NCBI RefSeq assembly: GCF_023898315.1
Contig: NC_064615.1
Location: 735,923,450-735,987,449, forward strand
DNA: 64,000 nt
Direction of reading: 5' to 3'
DNA from: Schistocerca nitens
Taxonomy: Eukaryota > Arthropoda > Insecta > Orthoptera > Acrididae
Of this stretch, positions 12,101 through 27,100 are shown piece after piece; positions within the stretch are counted from its first letter, which is position 1; each line of letters begins with the position of its first letter. The notes beneath the pieces are model-generated. The model saw nothing but the letters and a program-made list of their open reading frames with translations. It searched no databases and was not told where the DNA came from. The position numbers and the translations under genes are program-made.

Positions 12101-15100
12101 AGCACTATGGGACTCAACTGCTGAGGTCTTAAGTCCCCTAGAACTTAGAACTACTTAAACCTAACTAACCTAAGGACATCACACACATCCATGCCCGAGG
12201 CAGGATTCGAACCTGCGACCGTAGCAGTCGCGCGGCTCCGGACTGAGCGCCTAGAACCGCTAGACCACCGCGGCCGGCCTTCGAAGACTGGCAGCGGCAG
12301 GAAGAGGGATTTGCTGTCCCATGACCAGGCTGCCATTTACACAACACAAACGGCTGCACTTAGACGGGTGCCATGACCGGTAATCACAAACTGGTGATAA
12401 ATGGCACCGTGCTGTGTTCAGCAACGAATCGCTGTTCACACCATTTCAGATGACCAGCGTAGACGAGAATGACTGCGACCTTGCGACAGGGGAAGCACAG
12501 CGATGTTATTCCTGCGCCATGGCATGGGGAGGCATCGGAGACGATTTCAGGTCACAGTGCGTGACTCGTAAACTGCCTGTGTCATGGTGAGGTACTCCCA
12601 CGACCAGAAAGATCAGCAGATATATCCCTGAGAGAAAATGTATGGGACTACCTCGGATGTCAACTGCGTTTGAGGATGTCAAAGACCAGTTGTATGAGTT
12701 GTGGGTCAGTTTGCTTCAGGAGGGGACAGAAGTGTTTTACGACACCTTTCCCAAGAGAATCAGTGCATGTAGCTAGGCAAGACGAGTGCAACGTCACAAT
12801 GATAAATGGGCTCAAACTGCCAAGCTATTTGTAAATCTGAATCTATTTTGTGATTACTGAAATAACGTCACATCACACACCCTCTCAAGCCATGAAGTTT
12901 CATTCCGTTACCTCTTCTCTCTTTGGATGCTGCACCCGTTTTGTCAGGTAATGTAGAAAAGAAGGCATTTGTCAATTAAACTGGTGTTTATTAAGCTAAT
13001 TCAGAAATTTCTTTCTGCTGTGGGTTGACAAATTTTATAACGTACTTGCGAAGTTTCTTAGTATCTACTATGCCCGAGAATCTAGTGATTGAAATGAGTA
13101 CCCTATTTCCTCCTTTACCTATCTTATCGCGGCTGTTAGTAGACAAGTCTTAGCTTAGCTTATTATTGCCAGAAAGCTTGCTTACAGCTATCGCTCACTC
13201 TTCTAGGGATTCACTGGCGTGTGTGCTGACCAGATTCCACTATTACTGAACAATAAAAAAATTACCGTGCAAATGTTCTTCAAGTAATTTACACTCGGTT
13301 GCAAGTGTCCTATTTCTCTATCTAAAGACAAGCATTTTACCTCAATTAGCCGTCTAAAACTTAGTGTAATTATTACTACATTTTCTTATGTTTTCTGTTC
13401 CCCAGAAGTCTACTATCATAGGGATAAGACGAAACGAGAATCGGTAACTGCTTTGCAATTTTTGTGCTATCTATGTTGCACAACCTGTAGTGTTGCACAG
13501 AAAAATTTACATTGTTTTAGTGAGTGACTGCTTGCTAATGGATTTGAACTAGTGGTTACTTATAGTGGAAGGGGAAATAAATAATAAGATGGAGACGATG
13601 TTCAGGATCTGTAACAGCGAGAATACTTCTACATAACTGTACATAAATAACGAATGGTAACAGTGATAATTTAAGCTATTGACCCCAAAGACTTTCTAAA
13701 TTTCTTGACGATTTTTGAAATGTAGACTCCAGTAGCTAAAAACTATTCAGATCGTTTTTGAAGCGATGTAAAACGTTGCTGTTATCAGGAAATATATCTT
13801 GAGGATTTGGGAGATTTAGAACCACGCGAATGTCAACAGTATCGGCGAGGAAAATGAAACGGTGTCATAGAACTTACCAGTTAACTTCGGCTTCTGTGTG
13901 ACCATACAACCCGTTCTAAAAACATTTTCATGAATAGAACTACCTCACTATTAAGAGTGTTCTTAACTTGATGTTGTTCGACAGACGTAAATATCTCAAA
14001 TCATCTTACCTCCTTATATTAGTCATATTCCCTGAATAATACATCATATTCTTCGTCTGCGTGTACTAGGTCTCAACAACTGCTGTATAAATATACTGCC
14101 TAACACGAAGCGTGAAGCACCCTTCGGTGGTGAATAAAGCGAGTCACATTAACACAGAACTTGAGAGTATGAGTTCCCTTAACAGTATGACGTTGTACAT
14201 CCTCTGGCCTGTACGCATGGACTCATCCGGATGGTAACGGTGTCTAAAAGCCAGTATATCATCTCCTGAGGCCATGTGGGCACAACTGTTGTAACCGCCC
14301 CCTGATATCCTGGATACTGGCGTGGGGATGGAGCTGAGATCTTGCTGGCCATGGAGGTACCTCAACATCATGAAAACAGTTCATAGAGGCATACACCACT
14401 GCCCTGTTGACAATTGGCACCACGACACTTCATATGAGAGAACACAAAATGATGCAGGGTGTCTGTGACATTCATTTGTGCCGTCGTAGTTCCGTCAACC
14501 ACCATCAACCGTGACCTGAAGTCATATCCAAAGTCTGCTCACTCAGTGACTCCAGGTGTAACGCCACTGTGCCTCTCCAAAACATTGGAAGAGTGGCACC
14601 TCTCCCTTGGTCGCCACCGTACTCGCTGACCACAGTCATCTGGGATAGTGCAGAACCTTGTTTCATCACTGAACACAATGCGACGCCATCCACCAGCAGT
14701 TCATGGTTCCTTCTCACGGCACCACCCTTCATATTAACGGCAGGCTATGCGTGGGACAGCGATTCTCTAGCCTGACTGCTGCCAGTCTGCGACCAACGAT
14801 GCGGAATGGCGCAGACTGTTGCAGGGAGTCCATTAATTGCCCCCGGATGGAAGGAGCAGCTGTGACTCAATTACAGTGTAGATGATTTGGAATACTCATA
14901 TCTTGTCTTATTGATTGATCAGTGTCACATCCGAATGCCCCACAAATCTGTACATTGCGCAATTCGACCACCCGTACAAATGGAGACCCAAAATGAGCCT
15001 CTTCCCAAACTCTGTCAGAAGCTGATAATGATTCGTAATGCTGGTACGCAGCACCTCTGTGGCCTTAACAGTGATCACTTAACCTCCGACATTGTTTACG

Positions 15101-18100
15101 TTTCTTATACACCCTGCCAGGCCTCGCTGTTAATAATACTAAACACGAACAACCTTAATGCACTCTGGTGGCGTGCTACATGTCACAGAGATTCGCAACG
15201 ATCTTACATTGTATTCCAACCATTTCTTCTGGGTACTTCACTTACATGTCAACTAGCGTGCTTTATTAACACTTAGCCGGCCGGTGTGGCCGTGCGGTTA
15301 AAGGCGCTTCAGTCTGGAACCGCGTGACCGCTACGGTCGCAGGTTCGAATCCTGCCTCGGGCATGGATGTGTGTGATGTCCTGAGGTTAGTTAGGTTTAA
15401 TTAGTTCTAAGTTCTAGGCGACTGATGACCTCAGAAGTTAAGTCGCATAGTGCTCAGAGCCATTTGAACCATTTTTTTTATTAACACTTATACAGTTTAC
15501 GAATTATTTTTATTTTTGTTTGTCTTATTCACAGAAAATATCGCCACTCCTAGGCTTACTCGTTACCTTCTTGTTTAAAAGTGGATGCGATGTCTGCGTA
15601 AATGTTACCCTATAATTTTTCCTTCGCAGACCTATGTTGAACGCAAAATGTAAAAAAGAGTGGGAGACCATAAATGAACAGCTATGTAACATAACAAGGC
15701 TGGCAATGAAGTCCAGTGGTAAGTCAGTATTTTTCTGAAAACAGTAGTGCGACCTATGGGTATATGCTGGGAGCAACGAAGCGAAGAGCAGGATTGTTTC
15801 CCGCCTCATCCCATCATAGACATTCTTCACAGTTGTATGGTGTACGATATGATCCCCAGGCCATTACACTGTCTCACCACGGTTTTTATTACTTTGTTTT
15901 CCTTCTGTTATCCAAATGCAAGCACGTCATTCCAATTCAAACAGTTTAAAAGCAGACTCATCGCGCCACTTCACATCCATTCCTTGGTCTGACCCTCAAA
16001 AAAATGGTTCAAATGGCTCTGAGCACTATGGGACTCAACTGCTGTGGTCATCAGTCCCCTAGAACTTAGAACTACTTAAACCTAACTAACCTAAGGACAT
16101 CACACACATCTATGCCCGAGGCAGGATTCGAACCTGCGACCGTAGCAGTCGCACGGTTCCTGACTGCGCGCCTAGAACCGCGAGACCACCGCGGCCGGCG
16201 GTCTGAACCTCAGGTTTTATGTACCTGGGACTACTGAAACCACAGCAGATTTACCAGGAATGTTTTCTGTATGCTGCTCCCACTCTATTGTTTTAAATAT
16301 GTGGTTTTCTCCAAGTCCAGATGGCCTTATATGGTTATTTAAAAGGAGCTACGTGTATATATGCATATCTTAAACACAAACGCACGGCTTTAAATTATCG
16401 ACTTACTTTTATCGACCACTCCTAAGGCACAATAAAACTCCGAACATCTTAACGTAACAGTATTTAATGCTCCCTGCAGTACAATTAAACGACACACATC
16501 AAAATAAGTTTTTCATCACACCAGTCCCCAGAACTCCTGAAGATAGACGTTGACTGTGGATATTGTATCACAGACACAGTCCATTTGACTGTTCAGAGAT
16601 GTCACTAAACCCGCCCAAAGATGTAAACAAACATGCATGAGCAGCGCCTATTAGACGGAGGAGGTCCGACAGCCCATCATTTCCAGTCATTCCACCAGGA
16701 AGGAGGTACCCGAATCGTGTTGTCTGTAGTTCAACCATGCCTAGACGGTCAATACCGCGGTTCAGTCGCGTCCGCATTGTTACTTTGTGCCAGGAAGGGC
16801 TCTCAACAAGGGAAGTGTCCAGGCGTCTCGGAGTGAACCAAAGCGATTTTGTTCGGACATGCAGGAGATACAGAGAGACAGGAACTGTCAATGAGAAGGA
16901 CCACTACTGCAGAGGATGACCGCTACCTACGAATTATGGCTCGGAGGAACGCTGACAGCAACGCCGCCATGTTAAATAATGCTTTTCGTGCAGCCACACG
17001 ACTTTACTCCCGATGTCCATTGCGAGGTCCATCTTTGCAACCACGACACCATGCAGCGCGGTGCAGATGGGCCCAACAACATACACAGTGGGCCGCTGAG
17101 AATTGGCATCACGTTCTCTTCACCGGTGAGTGTCGCGTATGCCTTCAACCAGACAAACGTCTGAGACGTGTTTGGAGGCAACGCAGTCAGGCTGAACGCC
17201 TTAGACACACTGTCCAGCGAGTGTAGCAAGGTGGAGGTTCCCTGCTGTTTTGGCATGGCATTATGTGGGGCCGACGTACGCCGCTGCTGGTCATGGAAGG
17301 CGCCGTAACGGCTGTACGAGACGGGAATGCCGTCCTCCGACCGATAGTGCAACCATATCGGCAGCATATTGGCGAGGCATTCGTCTTCATGGACGACAAC
17401 TCGCGCCCCATCGTGCACATCTTGTGAGTGACTTCCTTCAGGAAAACGACATCGCTCAACTAGAATAACCTGCTTGTTCTCCAGACATAAACCCTATCGA
17501 ACATGCCTGGGATAGATTGAAAAGGGCTGTTATGGACGACGTGACCCACCAACCACTCTGAGGGATCTACGCCGAATCGCCGTTGAGGAGTGGGACAATC
17601 TGGACCAACAGTGCCTTGCTGAACTCGTGGATAGTATAGCACGACGAATACAGGCATGAATCAATGTAAAAGGACGTGCTACTGGGTATCAGAGGCACCG
17701 GAGTGTACAGAAACCTGGACCACCATCTCTGAAAGTCTCGCTGTATGGTGGTGGAACATGCAAAAGGACGGAAATTATGTTTATGCTGATCTCTGTTCCA
17801 ATTTTCTGTACAGGTGCCGGAACTCTTGGAACCGAGATGATGCAAACCTTTTTTTGATATGTGTAATTGCAGTGCAGAGGAATGTCCTGAAGCTGTTGTT
17901 CCAAATACCACTAAAACTCTGCTTAGGTGTCAGAAATGGCAATGGGCAGCTGGCTATACCAGCAAATGTCGGAGGAGCTGTTGACTACCAACAGATCCCT
18001 AGATTTCAGGTTTAACGGTAACCGCAAATATGCGATCTTGGTGGCCAAGTCATTCGCTCGATTTGTTCAGAATATTCTTCGTACCAATCACGAGCAATTG

Positions 18101-21100
18101 TAGCCTGATGACATGGCGCTTTGTCATCCACAAAAATTCCGTCGATTGGGAGCATGAAGTCTATGAATGGCAGCGAGTGGACTCCAAGTAGCCGAACATA
18201 ATTATTTCCAGTCAGCGATCGTTCAGTTGGATCAGAGACCAAATGCATTCCATGGAAACACAGCCCACACCGATATGGAGCCACCACCAGGTTGAACAGT
18301 GCCTTATTGACAACATGGGTCCATGGCTTTGTGGGGTGAGCGCCACATTCGAAGCCTTACCAACTGAAATCGGGACTTATCTAACCAGGCCACGGTTTTC
18401 CAATCGTCTGTGGTCCAATCGACGTGGTCACAAGCCCAGGAGAGGCGCTGCAGGCAGTGTCGAGCTACTTCCCACATCGATTTCTGATGTTATTTCACGC
18501 AGTGTTGCTTAGCACTAAACAACTGTAAGCAAACGCTGCTGCTCCCAGTTGTTAAGTAAAGGCCCTCGGACACTGCGTTGTCCACGTTTAGAGATAATGC
18601 CTGAAATTTGCACTCTCTTGACGCTGTGGCTCTCGGAATATTGAATTCCCTAAAGATTTCCGAAACTGAATGCCCGTGCTTCTGTCTCCAATTACCATTC
18701 CGCTTTCAAAGTCTGCTAATTCCCGTCGCGCGGCGAAATCACGTCGCAAATATTTTTACGTGAATCACCTGAGTACAATTGACAGCTCCGCCAATCCACT
18801 GCCTTTCTATACCTTGTGTAAGTGATACTACCACCATTGTATATGTGCATATCGCTATCTCCTGACTTTTGTCATCATAGTGTAAAAACACATTAAGTTC
18901 TGGGTTTCAGAGATAGAATGTAAAAACACATAAAGTTCTGAGCTGCAGAAATAGAAGGTAGCTGGCCAATAGTAGAGTCCATCCAGAGTCATAAATGCAA
19001 GCCAGTGTAGCCAACTGATAGCATCCGGCGAAATGAAAGTTCCATCTAAGCAAGCACAGGACAGAGAAGGCTGAGAGTTGAGGGCGCCCGTTATTGCTGG
19101 ACGGTGGTAACGGTGTCCCGCCAGGTGACGTGACGTGCGCTCCAGGGGCATGGCTTCTTTTCAGAGCCTTGATTGTGGTCACGGCTTGCAGATCATGGCG
19201 CCACCGGTGTTAAGGGCTGTAAGTAACTGAGGGTCGATCTCTGACAGATGTGATAGGTTCATGTCGCTGTCGGAGCCAGCTGCAGCTTTTTCCGTTTCTT
19301 TCACCCCGAGCGACGCTTTATGTATGTTACTTGTGTACTTATGGAAACTCTGTAATGGTACATTGTTTACGCTAGCTAACTACCCTTAAATATACGTGTG
19401 CTGCAATGAACTGCAGGTTGCTGCAACAGTGAAGGTAACAATCTGCACGTAGGGCATCTAATCTACATAGCTAACTTTGTTTAGTTTGAGTCACACAGAT
19501 TGTTCTATATTAGGTTTGCCTTTCATCTTTTTAAATTTTTGATTATATCTCTTATAGATAGTTCATTGTGTGTGTAATATCTGTAAGTTCGATTAGAAGG
19601 TAACCCTACAGTCGGGTACTGACCCGAAGCAGCCGCTCTTAAATGTATTTTATCGCTGCAGTAATGTGTAGCTTGTAACAATAGTGAATGCACCTGTTTG
19701 CATTGTACAGAATTTAATTTAATTGAGTGGTGTGGTTTAGATTTGGCCCTCTGAGAAGCTTCAATAAACTATAATCCACACAGCTTGGATTCTGAGTGTG
19801 CGTTAATCGGTGTAACATGTAGTTTGATGTACTAACGCTATATAAGAGTTTACACTTCCATTATTGAAGTTACAAGGAAACTGTTCTGCAGGTTTCTTAA
19901 GCACCAGTGACGAAATCGTCCCCGGGAACATGGGCCTTAAGGATCAAGTGGAGGCCCTTCGCTGGGTGCAGAGGAACATAGCAGCGTTTGGTGGTGACCC
20001 AGACAAAGTCACTATCTTCGGCCAAAGTGCTGGAGGGGCCTCCATTCATTACCACGTCCTATCTCCAATGAGCAAAGGTAAGTGAACTAAAGATTTTAAT
20101 ATCCCATGAAAATAATAATTTCACTTCAGATCAAAAGTTTCTAATGCGTCCAGGAGGTACAGCGCCCTGAAATAATGCCTCACTAATTACAGTTAGACAG
20201 GAACTTCAGCATCAGAGGGTCCCTTCAAATTAATTTGAAATTTTCAGCACAATGCACTAATTGTCAAAATAGATTATTTAGAAACTCTTATTTAGCTTAT
20301 TTAGCTTGCAGCAAAATGCTTATGACGTGGTTGTAACTGGCTGAAACATTCACTGCAGAAAAGAATGAAGGAATCATTTCTTTGAAATCCCGTAATTCCC
20401 TCCATTCGTAGAGCAATGAGCAACAGGATCACGCTCTCCACAACCTTAATACAATTGACACCCCCTTCTCTAAGGAGACAGTGGGCCTGCAGTCCCACTG
20501 AATATCATCTGAACTCTTTCGAGAGCAGCGTGACCGCAATTTTTGCTCTGTTATGTAGGGTGGAACCACTAAGGACCGTTGAAAACTATTCGAAAAAATT
20601 CGAACGTGATCTGAAGCAGCAACGGTTGTTTATGCCTTTTCGGCCATACTGTTTCGCGCCGTCCAGTGGTTTGTACTTGGTGAGGAAGGGGTGGGGAGGG
20701 GGGGGGCGGGGCTCTGCGACACTGAAACATGCATCAAACAGCAACGTTACCGCCTAAGACCCCAGTTCGACAACAGACTCAGTCTCACACACATATCATC
20801 ATTATTCACATTAAAACGACCCTGTATTGAGACAGAGATGTTTAACACCCGGAGCCTGAGATTGTGGGTGAGTAGAATAGTGTACAGCAGTAGCGGTATA
20901 GACAATAGCAGTTGACTGTTAACAACACGTTGATTTGAGAACAGATTTTCTATCGTGGTAATTAGTAGACGAGCCAATGTCCTTGCTAGAGTGGTAACAC
21001 CGTTTCCCATCACATCACCAGAGTTAAGTACTGTCGGACGTATTGGCTAGCACTTGGCTCGATGACCATCCGGATCTGCTGTTGAAAAAGGGGGTGCACT

Positions 21101-24100
21101 CAACCCTTGTGAGGACTGCTGAGGAGCTACTTGATTGAGAAAGACCGGCTCTGGGAGAGCGGTGTGCTGACCACATGCCCCACCAAATCCGCATCCAGTG
21201 ACGCCTATGAGCTGAGGATGACACATCACTCGCCAGGTATCGATGGATCTTCCATGGCCTATTCGGATAGAGTTATGTATTTATTTTGCTTAGGTAGCCA
21301 TTTTTGTTTGGAGCAGGGGTATGGGACACTTGGTGTGCATGTGCAGAGATGATATCACGGTCGCATGTGTGTGATTATGGCTTCTGTGTGCCATCGTAAT
21401 GCGCAGTGCGAGGCTGAGAGGAGCCACCCACATTTCATAACATCATATTTCCCGTTGAGCGGAATTATCATGCAGCACACGCAAGCACATTGCTATTTCC
21501 ATGTACGTCATTTTTGTTTGTTGTGTATATTTACTTGCAATACTGTGTGACTGGTCCAAGTTTTATTGTATTACTATGCGAGGTTTTCGATGGGCTGATG
21601 CCAGCGTCAATGGTGAAAACCAAGCGCGCAACAATATTTGATGAGATTTCTATTGTAGTTTGTAGAGACACACCACAGCATACACAGACGCACCACTAAC
21701 ACATTGCGGTCGGCGGTGAAGACATTTCAACTTTGTAAAGTAGTGTATGAAACGTCGATTCACACATCATAGCATTTTTGGCATGTTCAAAATTTAAGGG
21801 ATGGTTGAACTCACTTGACCGTACAAAGTTAAGTGCACACATGATTTTTTTTTCTTTTTATTGTTGCTGAAATTCAAATCTGTTCAAGAAGAGCGCAAAA
21901 CTGATACCATTGAAGTTAGCGTATAAGATTATTTTGAATGTTAGAAGTTAACGGTGGGCTAAGATCGCTCGTGTATACGAAGTTAGGTACATGCTTTTTT
22001 TGTGATATTCTAGTCCGTTCTCGCGGCTCACACAGCTGACACCATGCGACCTAGTAAATAAGAAGGAGGCTTCCTAGAGATTAGTGATGCATACACTACA
22101 CACAATTATTGCAGGTTCTGTGGTAGAAACGTAGGTACCCATCTTATTTCTGTATAAGGTAGGAAAACAAACTCACTGGCCTGCATCTCGTGGTCGTGCG
22201 GTAGCGTTCTCGCTTCCCACGCCCGGGTTCCCGGGTTCGATTCCCGGCGGGGTCAGGGATTTTCTCTACCTCGTGATGGCTGGTTGTTGTGTGACGTCCT
22301 TAGGTTAGTTAGGTTTGAGTAGTTCCAAGTTCTAGGGGACTGATGACCATAGATGTTAAGTCCCATAGTGCTCAGAGCCATTTGAGCCAAACTCACTGAG
22401 AGGGGACATAGTGCAATGATGGTAAAAAAGTTAAGACGTTACGCATCCAATCCTTTCCGTCTTGGAACATGACAAACAACGTATGTCACCAAAAGCTTGT
22501 TGCTTTGTGTGACTAAGTTTCTGATCCGACACCCATTTCGTATCCATTTGAAAGAGCTCGTTGACGAACATATTAAGGTCACCTTTGGTGCCTCACGTCT
22601 TAATTCCTAGTCTCTTATGTGTCTTCATTTTGGCATTTGTGACGTATAACACTTCGATAAATATTATTGCAGTATAAAGTTAATTTTTATTTCATATCTC
22701 TTAGCCCTACGTGTCTTGTATGTATATAGTTTTTTTCATTTGTGGCATATATCTTCATAATGAATAGTATTACTGTGTATGATTTATATTTATTTTCAGA
22801 TTTCTTGGTTACATGTTTATTTATATGTGTCTTATACAGGGTGGTCCATTGATCGTGACCGGGCCAAATATCTCACGAAATAAGCGTCAAACGAAAAAAC
22901 TACAAAGAACGAAACTTGTCTATCTTGAAGGGGGAAACCAGATGGTGCTATGGTTGGTCCGCTAGACGGCGCTGCCATAGGTCAAACGGATATCAACTGC
23001 GTTTTTTTTTTTTTTTAAATAGGATCCCCCATAATTTGTCATACGAAACGAAATAATCTAGTTTCTTACCATATTTTTAATGGAGAAAAACGCATGAACT
23101 TAAGCAACGCTTTCAATCCTTGAAACAGATTTGTAACGTGGAGATATCCACAGGTAGTGGAACATCAGAATCGTTCCCTTGAAACGACAGATTTCATCGA
23201 TTGACAGCACTACAGCAGTCTGTATCTGAACTGCTGTTGTGGTGAATGAGACTGACGTGTCGCTGCCGACATCCGCCGGTCCCCACAAACAAAAGAAACC
23301 ACGTGTTTACTGGTGCGGCCCAGCCTCTTCAGGGCCTCCGAGGAGGACAAAACAGACGAAACGCCAAGGTTGGTACATCCAGCTATGCTTTGTTGTCAAT
23401 GGCTTACAGTTAGCAGAAGGGACCTGCTGACCAGCGCCCTTTCGGCCCGAGAGAAGCAAACTGCTTCACTGTCAAACTGCACACGGGAGACAAACACATA
23501 AGAAACGCTGGCCGCTGCATACTGGAGCCATTCCGAGTTGAACCTGAATAAACAAGGTTCAAATGGCTCTGAGCACTATGGGACTTAACATCTGAGGTCA
23601 CCAGTCCTCTAGAACTTACAACTACTTAAACCTAACTAACCTAACGACATCACACACATCCATGCCCGAGGCAGGATTCGAACCGGCGACCGTAGCGGTC
23701 GCGCGGTTCCAGACTGAAGCGCCTAGAACCGATCGGCCACACGGGCCGGCGAATAGACAAGCCACGACCTGAAATCCTGCTGGACCGTGAGAATGATTCC
23801 TAGGAGCGTGTACAGTAACAGAAATTCAACGTCCTGGAACTTGGAACTGATAGCAAAAGAGCGAGCAAATAAGCATCTGCTATTGGCCTCTGTGGGCTTA
23901 TGATCTTCACTTCCTGTTTTTCCTGGTGTGCTGGGCTTGTCTTGGGCTCTTGGCTTCTGAAGCTGGCCCTCTAAGCTTTTTGAGCTCCTGATTGATTTTC
24001 TGATCTCGCTAATGGCTCTAACTTCGCTTGCTGCTTGTCTCGGTAACTACGTGCCTACGCTCTGATTGTTTAAAAATTCCTTGTAAGCTCCCAGTTGCTC

Positions 24101-27100
24101 CATGAAGGCTTAGCCCCCTTCCCAGAGACGGTTGAGTTTCACTTACTGTCCAGTAATCATCCCACGAGCACTCGACTTCGCTATTCCGTATTTTTGCCTT
24201 AGGTCAGGCTTCTACACACATCAAAAAATGTTTTGGATCTCCCGGGTTCCCAGAACTCCTGAAGATAGACGTTGACTGTGGATCTTGTATCACGGACACA
24301 GTCCCTTTGACTATTCAGAGGTGTTACTAAATCAGCCCTAAGATTTAAACTACCATGCATGAGCAGCTCCTAGTAGACAGAGGGTGTCCGACAGCCGATC
24401 AGTTACAATCATCCACCACGAAGGAGGTGCACAGTGAGTGTTGTCTGTAGTTCAACCATGCCTAGACGGTCAGTACGGCGGTTCGATCGCGTCCGCTTTG
24501 TTACTTTGCGACAGGAAGGGCTCTCAACAAGAGAAGTGTCCAGGCGTCTCGGAGTGAACCAAAGCGATGTTTTGACATGGAGGAGATACAGAGAGACAGA
24601 ATTGTCGATGACATGCCTCGCTCAGGTCGCCCAAGGGCTACTGCTGCAGTGGATGACCGCTACCTATAGGTTATGTCTCGGAGAAACCCTGACAGCAACG
24701 CCACCATGTTGAATAATACTTTTCGTGCAACCACAGGACGTCGTGTTAAGACTCAGACTGCATGATTCACTCCCGACGTCCATGGCGAGGTCCACCTTTG
24801 GAACCACGACACCATGCAGCGCGGTACAGATGGGCCCAACAACATGCACAATGGACCTCTCAGGATTGGCACCGATGAGTGTCGCATGTGCCTTCAACCA
24901 GACAGTCGTTGGAGACGTTTGGAGGCAACCCAGCCAGGCTGAACGCCTTAGACACACTGTCCAGCAAGTGCAGCAAGGTGGAGGTTCCCTAATGTTTTGG
25001 GGTGGCATTACGTGGGGCCGATGTTCGCCGCTGTTGGTCAAGGAAGACGCCGTAACGGCTGTACGATGCGTGAATGCCATCCCCCGACCGATAGAGCAAC
25101 CATATCGGCAGCATATTGGCGAGGCATTCGTCTCCACGGACGAATATTCGCGCCCCCATCGTGCACATCCTGTGAGTGACTTCCTTCAGGATAACGACAT
25201 CGTACGACTATAACGTCCAGCATGTTCTCCAGACATGAACCCTATCGAACATGCCTGGGATAGACTGAAAAGAGCTGTTTACGGACGACGTTACCCACCA
25301 ACCACTCTGAGGGATCTACACCGAATCGTCGTTGAGGAGTGGGACAATCTGGACCACCAGTGCCTTGCTGAACATGTGGATAGTATGTCACGACGAATTC
25401 AGGCGTGCATCAGTGCAAGAGGACGTGCTACTGGGTATTAGAGGTACCGTTGTGTGCAGCAATCTGGTCCACCACCTCTGAAGGTCTCGCTGTATGGTGG
25501 TTCAACATGCAATGTGTGATTTTCATGGGCAATAAAAATGGCGGAAATGATGTTTATGTTGATCTCTGTTCCAATTTTCTGTACAGGTTCCGGAACTCTC
25601 GGAGCCAAGGTGGTGTACAACTTTTTTTGATGTGTTTATTTCCCATCTGATGCTACGTTTGCAGTTTAATTTCCAACCTCTAATCCAGTTTTGACTCCGA
25701 TTCAATAAGCGCCGCTTGTGTTACTCGGCCACACAAATTTTGAACAGAGAAAGAATCCGTCGTAGTAACCTACGTGTGGTGGACGAGCAGACTACGTACT
25801 GACTGCCAGAAGATAGCAGCCCTTATCATGCCTGGCTTATACAGAGGAGAGAAGGCCATTCACCATTGGCCGCTGTCGACAACATGCGCCGCCAAACCCG
25901 TTCGAGACATGCAAGGGAAAGTCGCCACCTCAACCGGCCGCCGCTGAAAATCAGCGTCCATCAGCTGGAGCCTGCGTACCGTCAAATTCACCCGTCGCCG
26001 TCCCTAAAGCTGATCCAGGACGTCAGTAAAGTCGCCGATTCTTAGATGTTCCACCTAATGTCTGCCTAGTAAAAGCGACCCTGAAAACATTTGTAAATGA
26101 CTTTCTTGTTTTCGTTATTGATTTAATAAATCACTTTTCTTGATAACTTTGGTGATCACCTTTCAGTCAATTCGATGCTCAGTGCATGTCACCTCTAGAG
26201 ATAACATTTGACACCCGGTACAAAGAACATATCAGAGCATGGAAATTTGGAACGAGCCACTCAACTTTTGCAGAACATTTGAGAAAAAATAACCACAAAC
26301 CTACTACAAGAGAAAATTACATGAAAATTATTAAAATAAATGATGAAAGACATCTCTTAACATTACAGGAAAATTATCATATAAACAAAACAATTATTGT
26401 TATTATTTTTTTAAGAATAAAAAAAATAAAAAAATAAGAAATCTCTCTCCCTCTCTAATACACACACACACACACATTTCCAAAACAGTAGGTAACACTT
26501 AGAAAAACAAATGAATCTCTGTATTAAAAATGTGGCAGTTACAGTGATGTGTAACGAAAACAGTGAACTGAAAGTGAACTGTAAGACGTTCATCTGGTTT
26601 CCAGGTGAGAAAAAGCAGTTTGCTTAGATGCAGTGAATTAGAAGTTACCTGTAAGTACCTTTCCATTTCGTCAAAAAATGTTAAGGAACTGTTTTTAAAT
26701 CTATATCCTAGATGTGAAACCATAAACTATGTGTAAAAAGGACAAATCATGTAATATTTCAGGACATCCATTGAAGATGCCTTGCAAAAAAAAGGCGAAA
26801 AGCGTCTGGGTTCATAAATAAAAATAAAAATTTCGATGTGCAGCTTGCAAAAGTCATTTCTTTGAAACAACCGCAATTTAGATAACTTTTTGTTTAATCG
26901 ATACTGATCAGACCTAGCGACCAGGTAACGAGAACATTAAATTTAATCAAATTTCATTACCCATTTTTAATTTTCAACCTTCTAACACCCTGCAGTGGGC
27001 ATATTTCTACGCTGTCATATTTTGGCAGCAAACACGAGGTTCAAAATAGCGCGAGTTATATGACACTATAAAAAATTTCTGTTTCAGATTTTGTAATTAG

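Noticed and set aside
14505..14775. Opposing 68-75-codon frames as possible small genes
   Set aside because: They fall within the decayed Tc1-like element, and the minus frame matches a broken transposase core.
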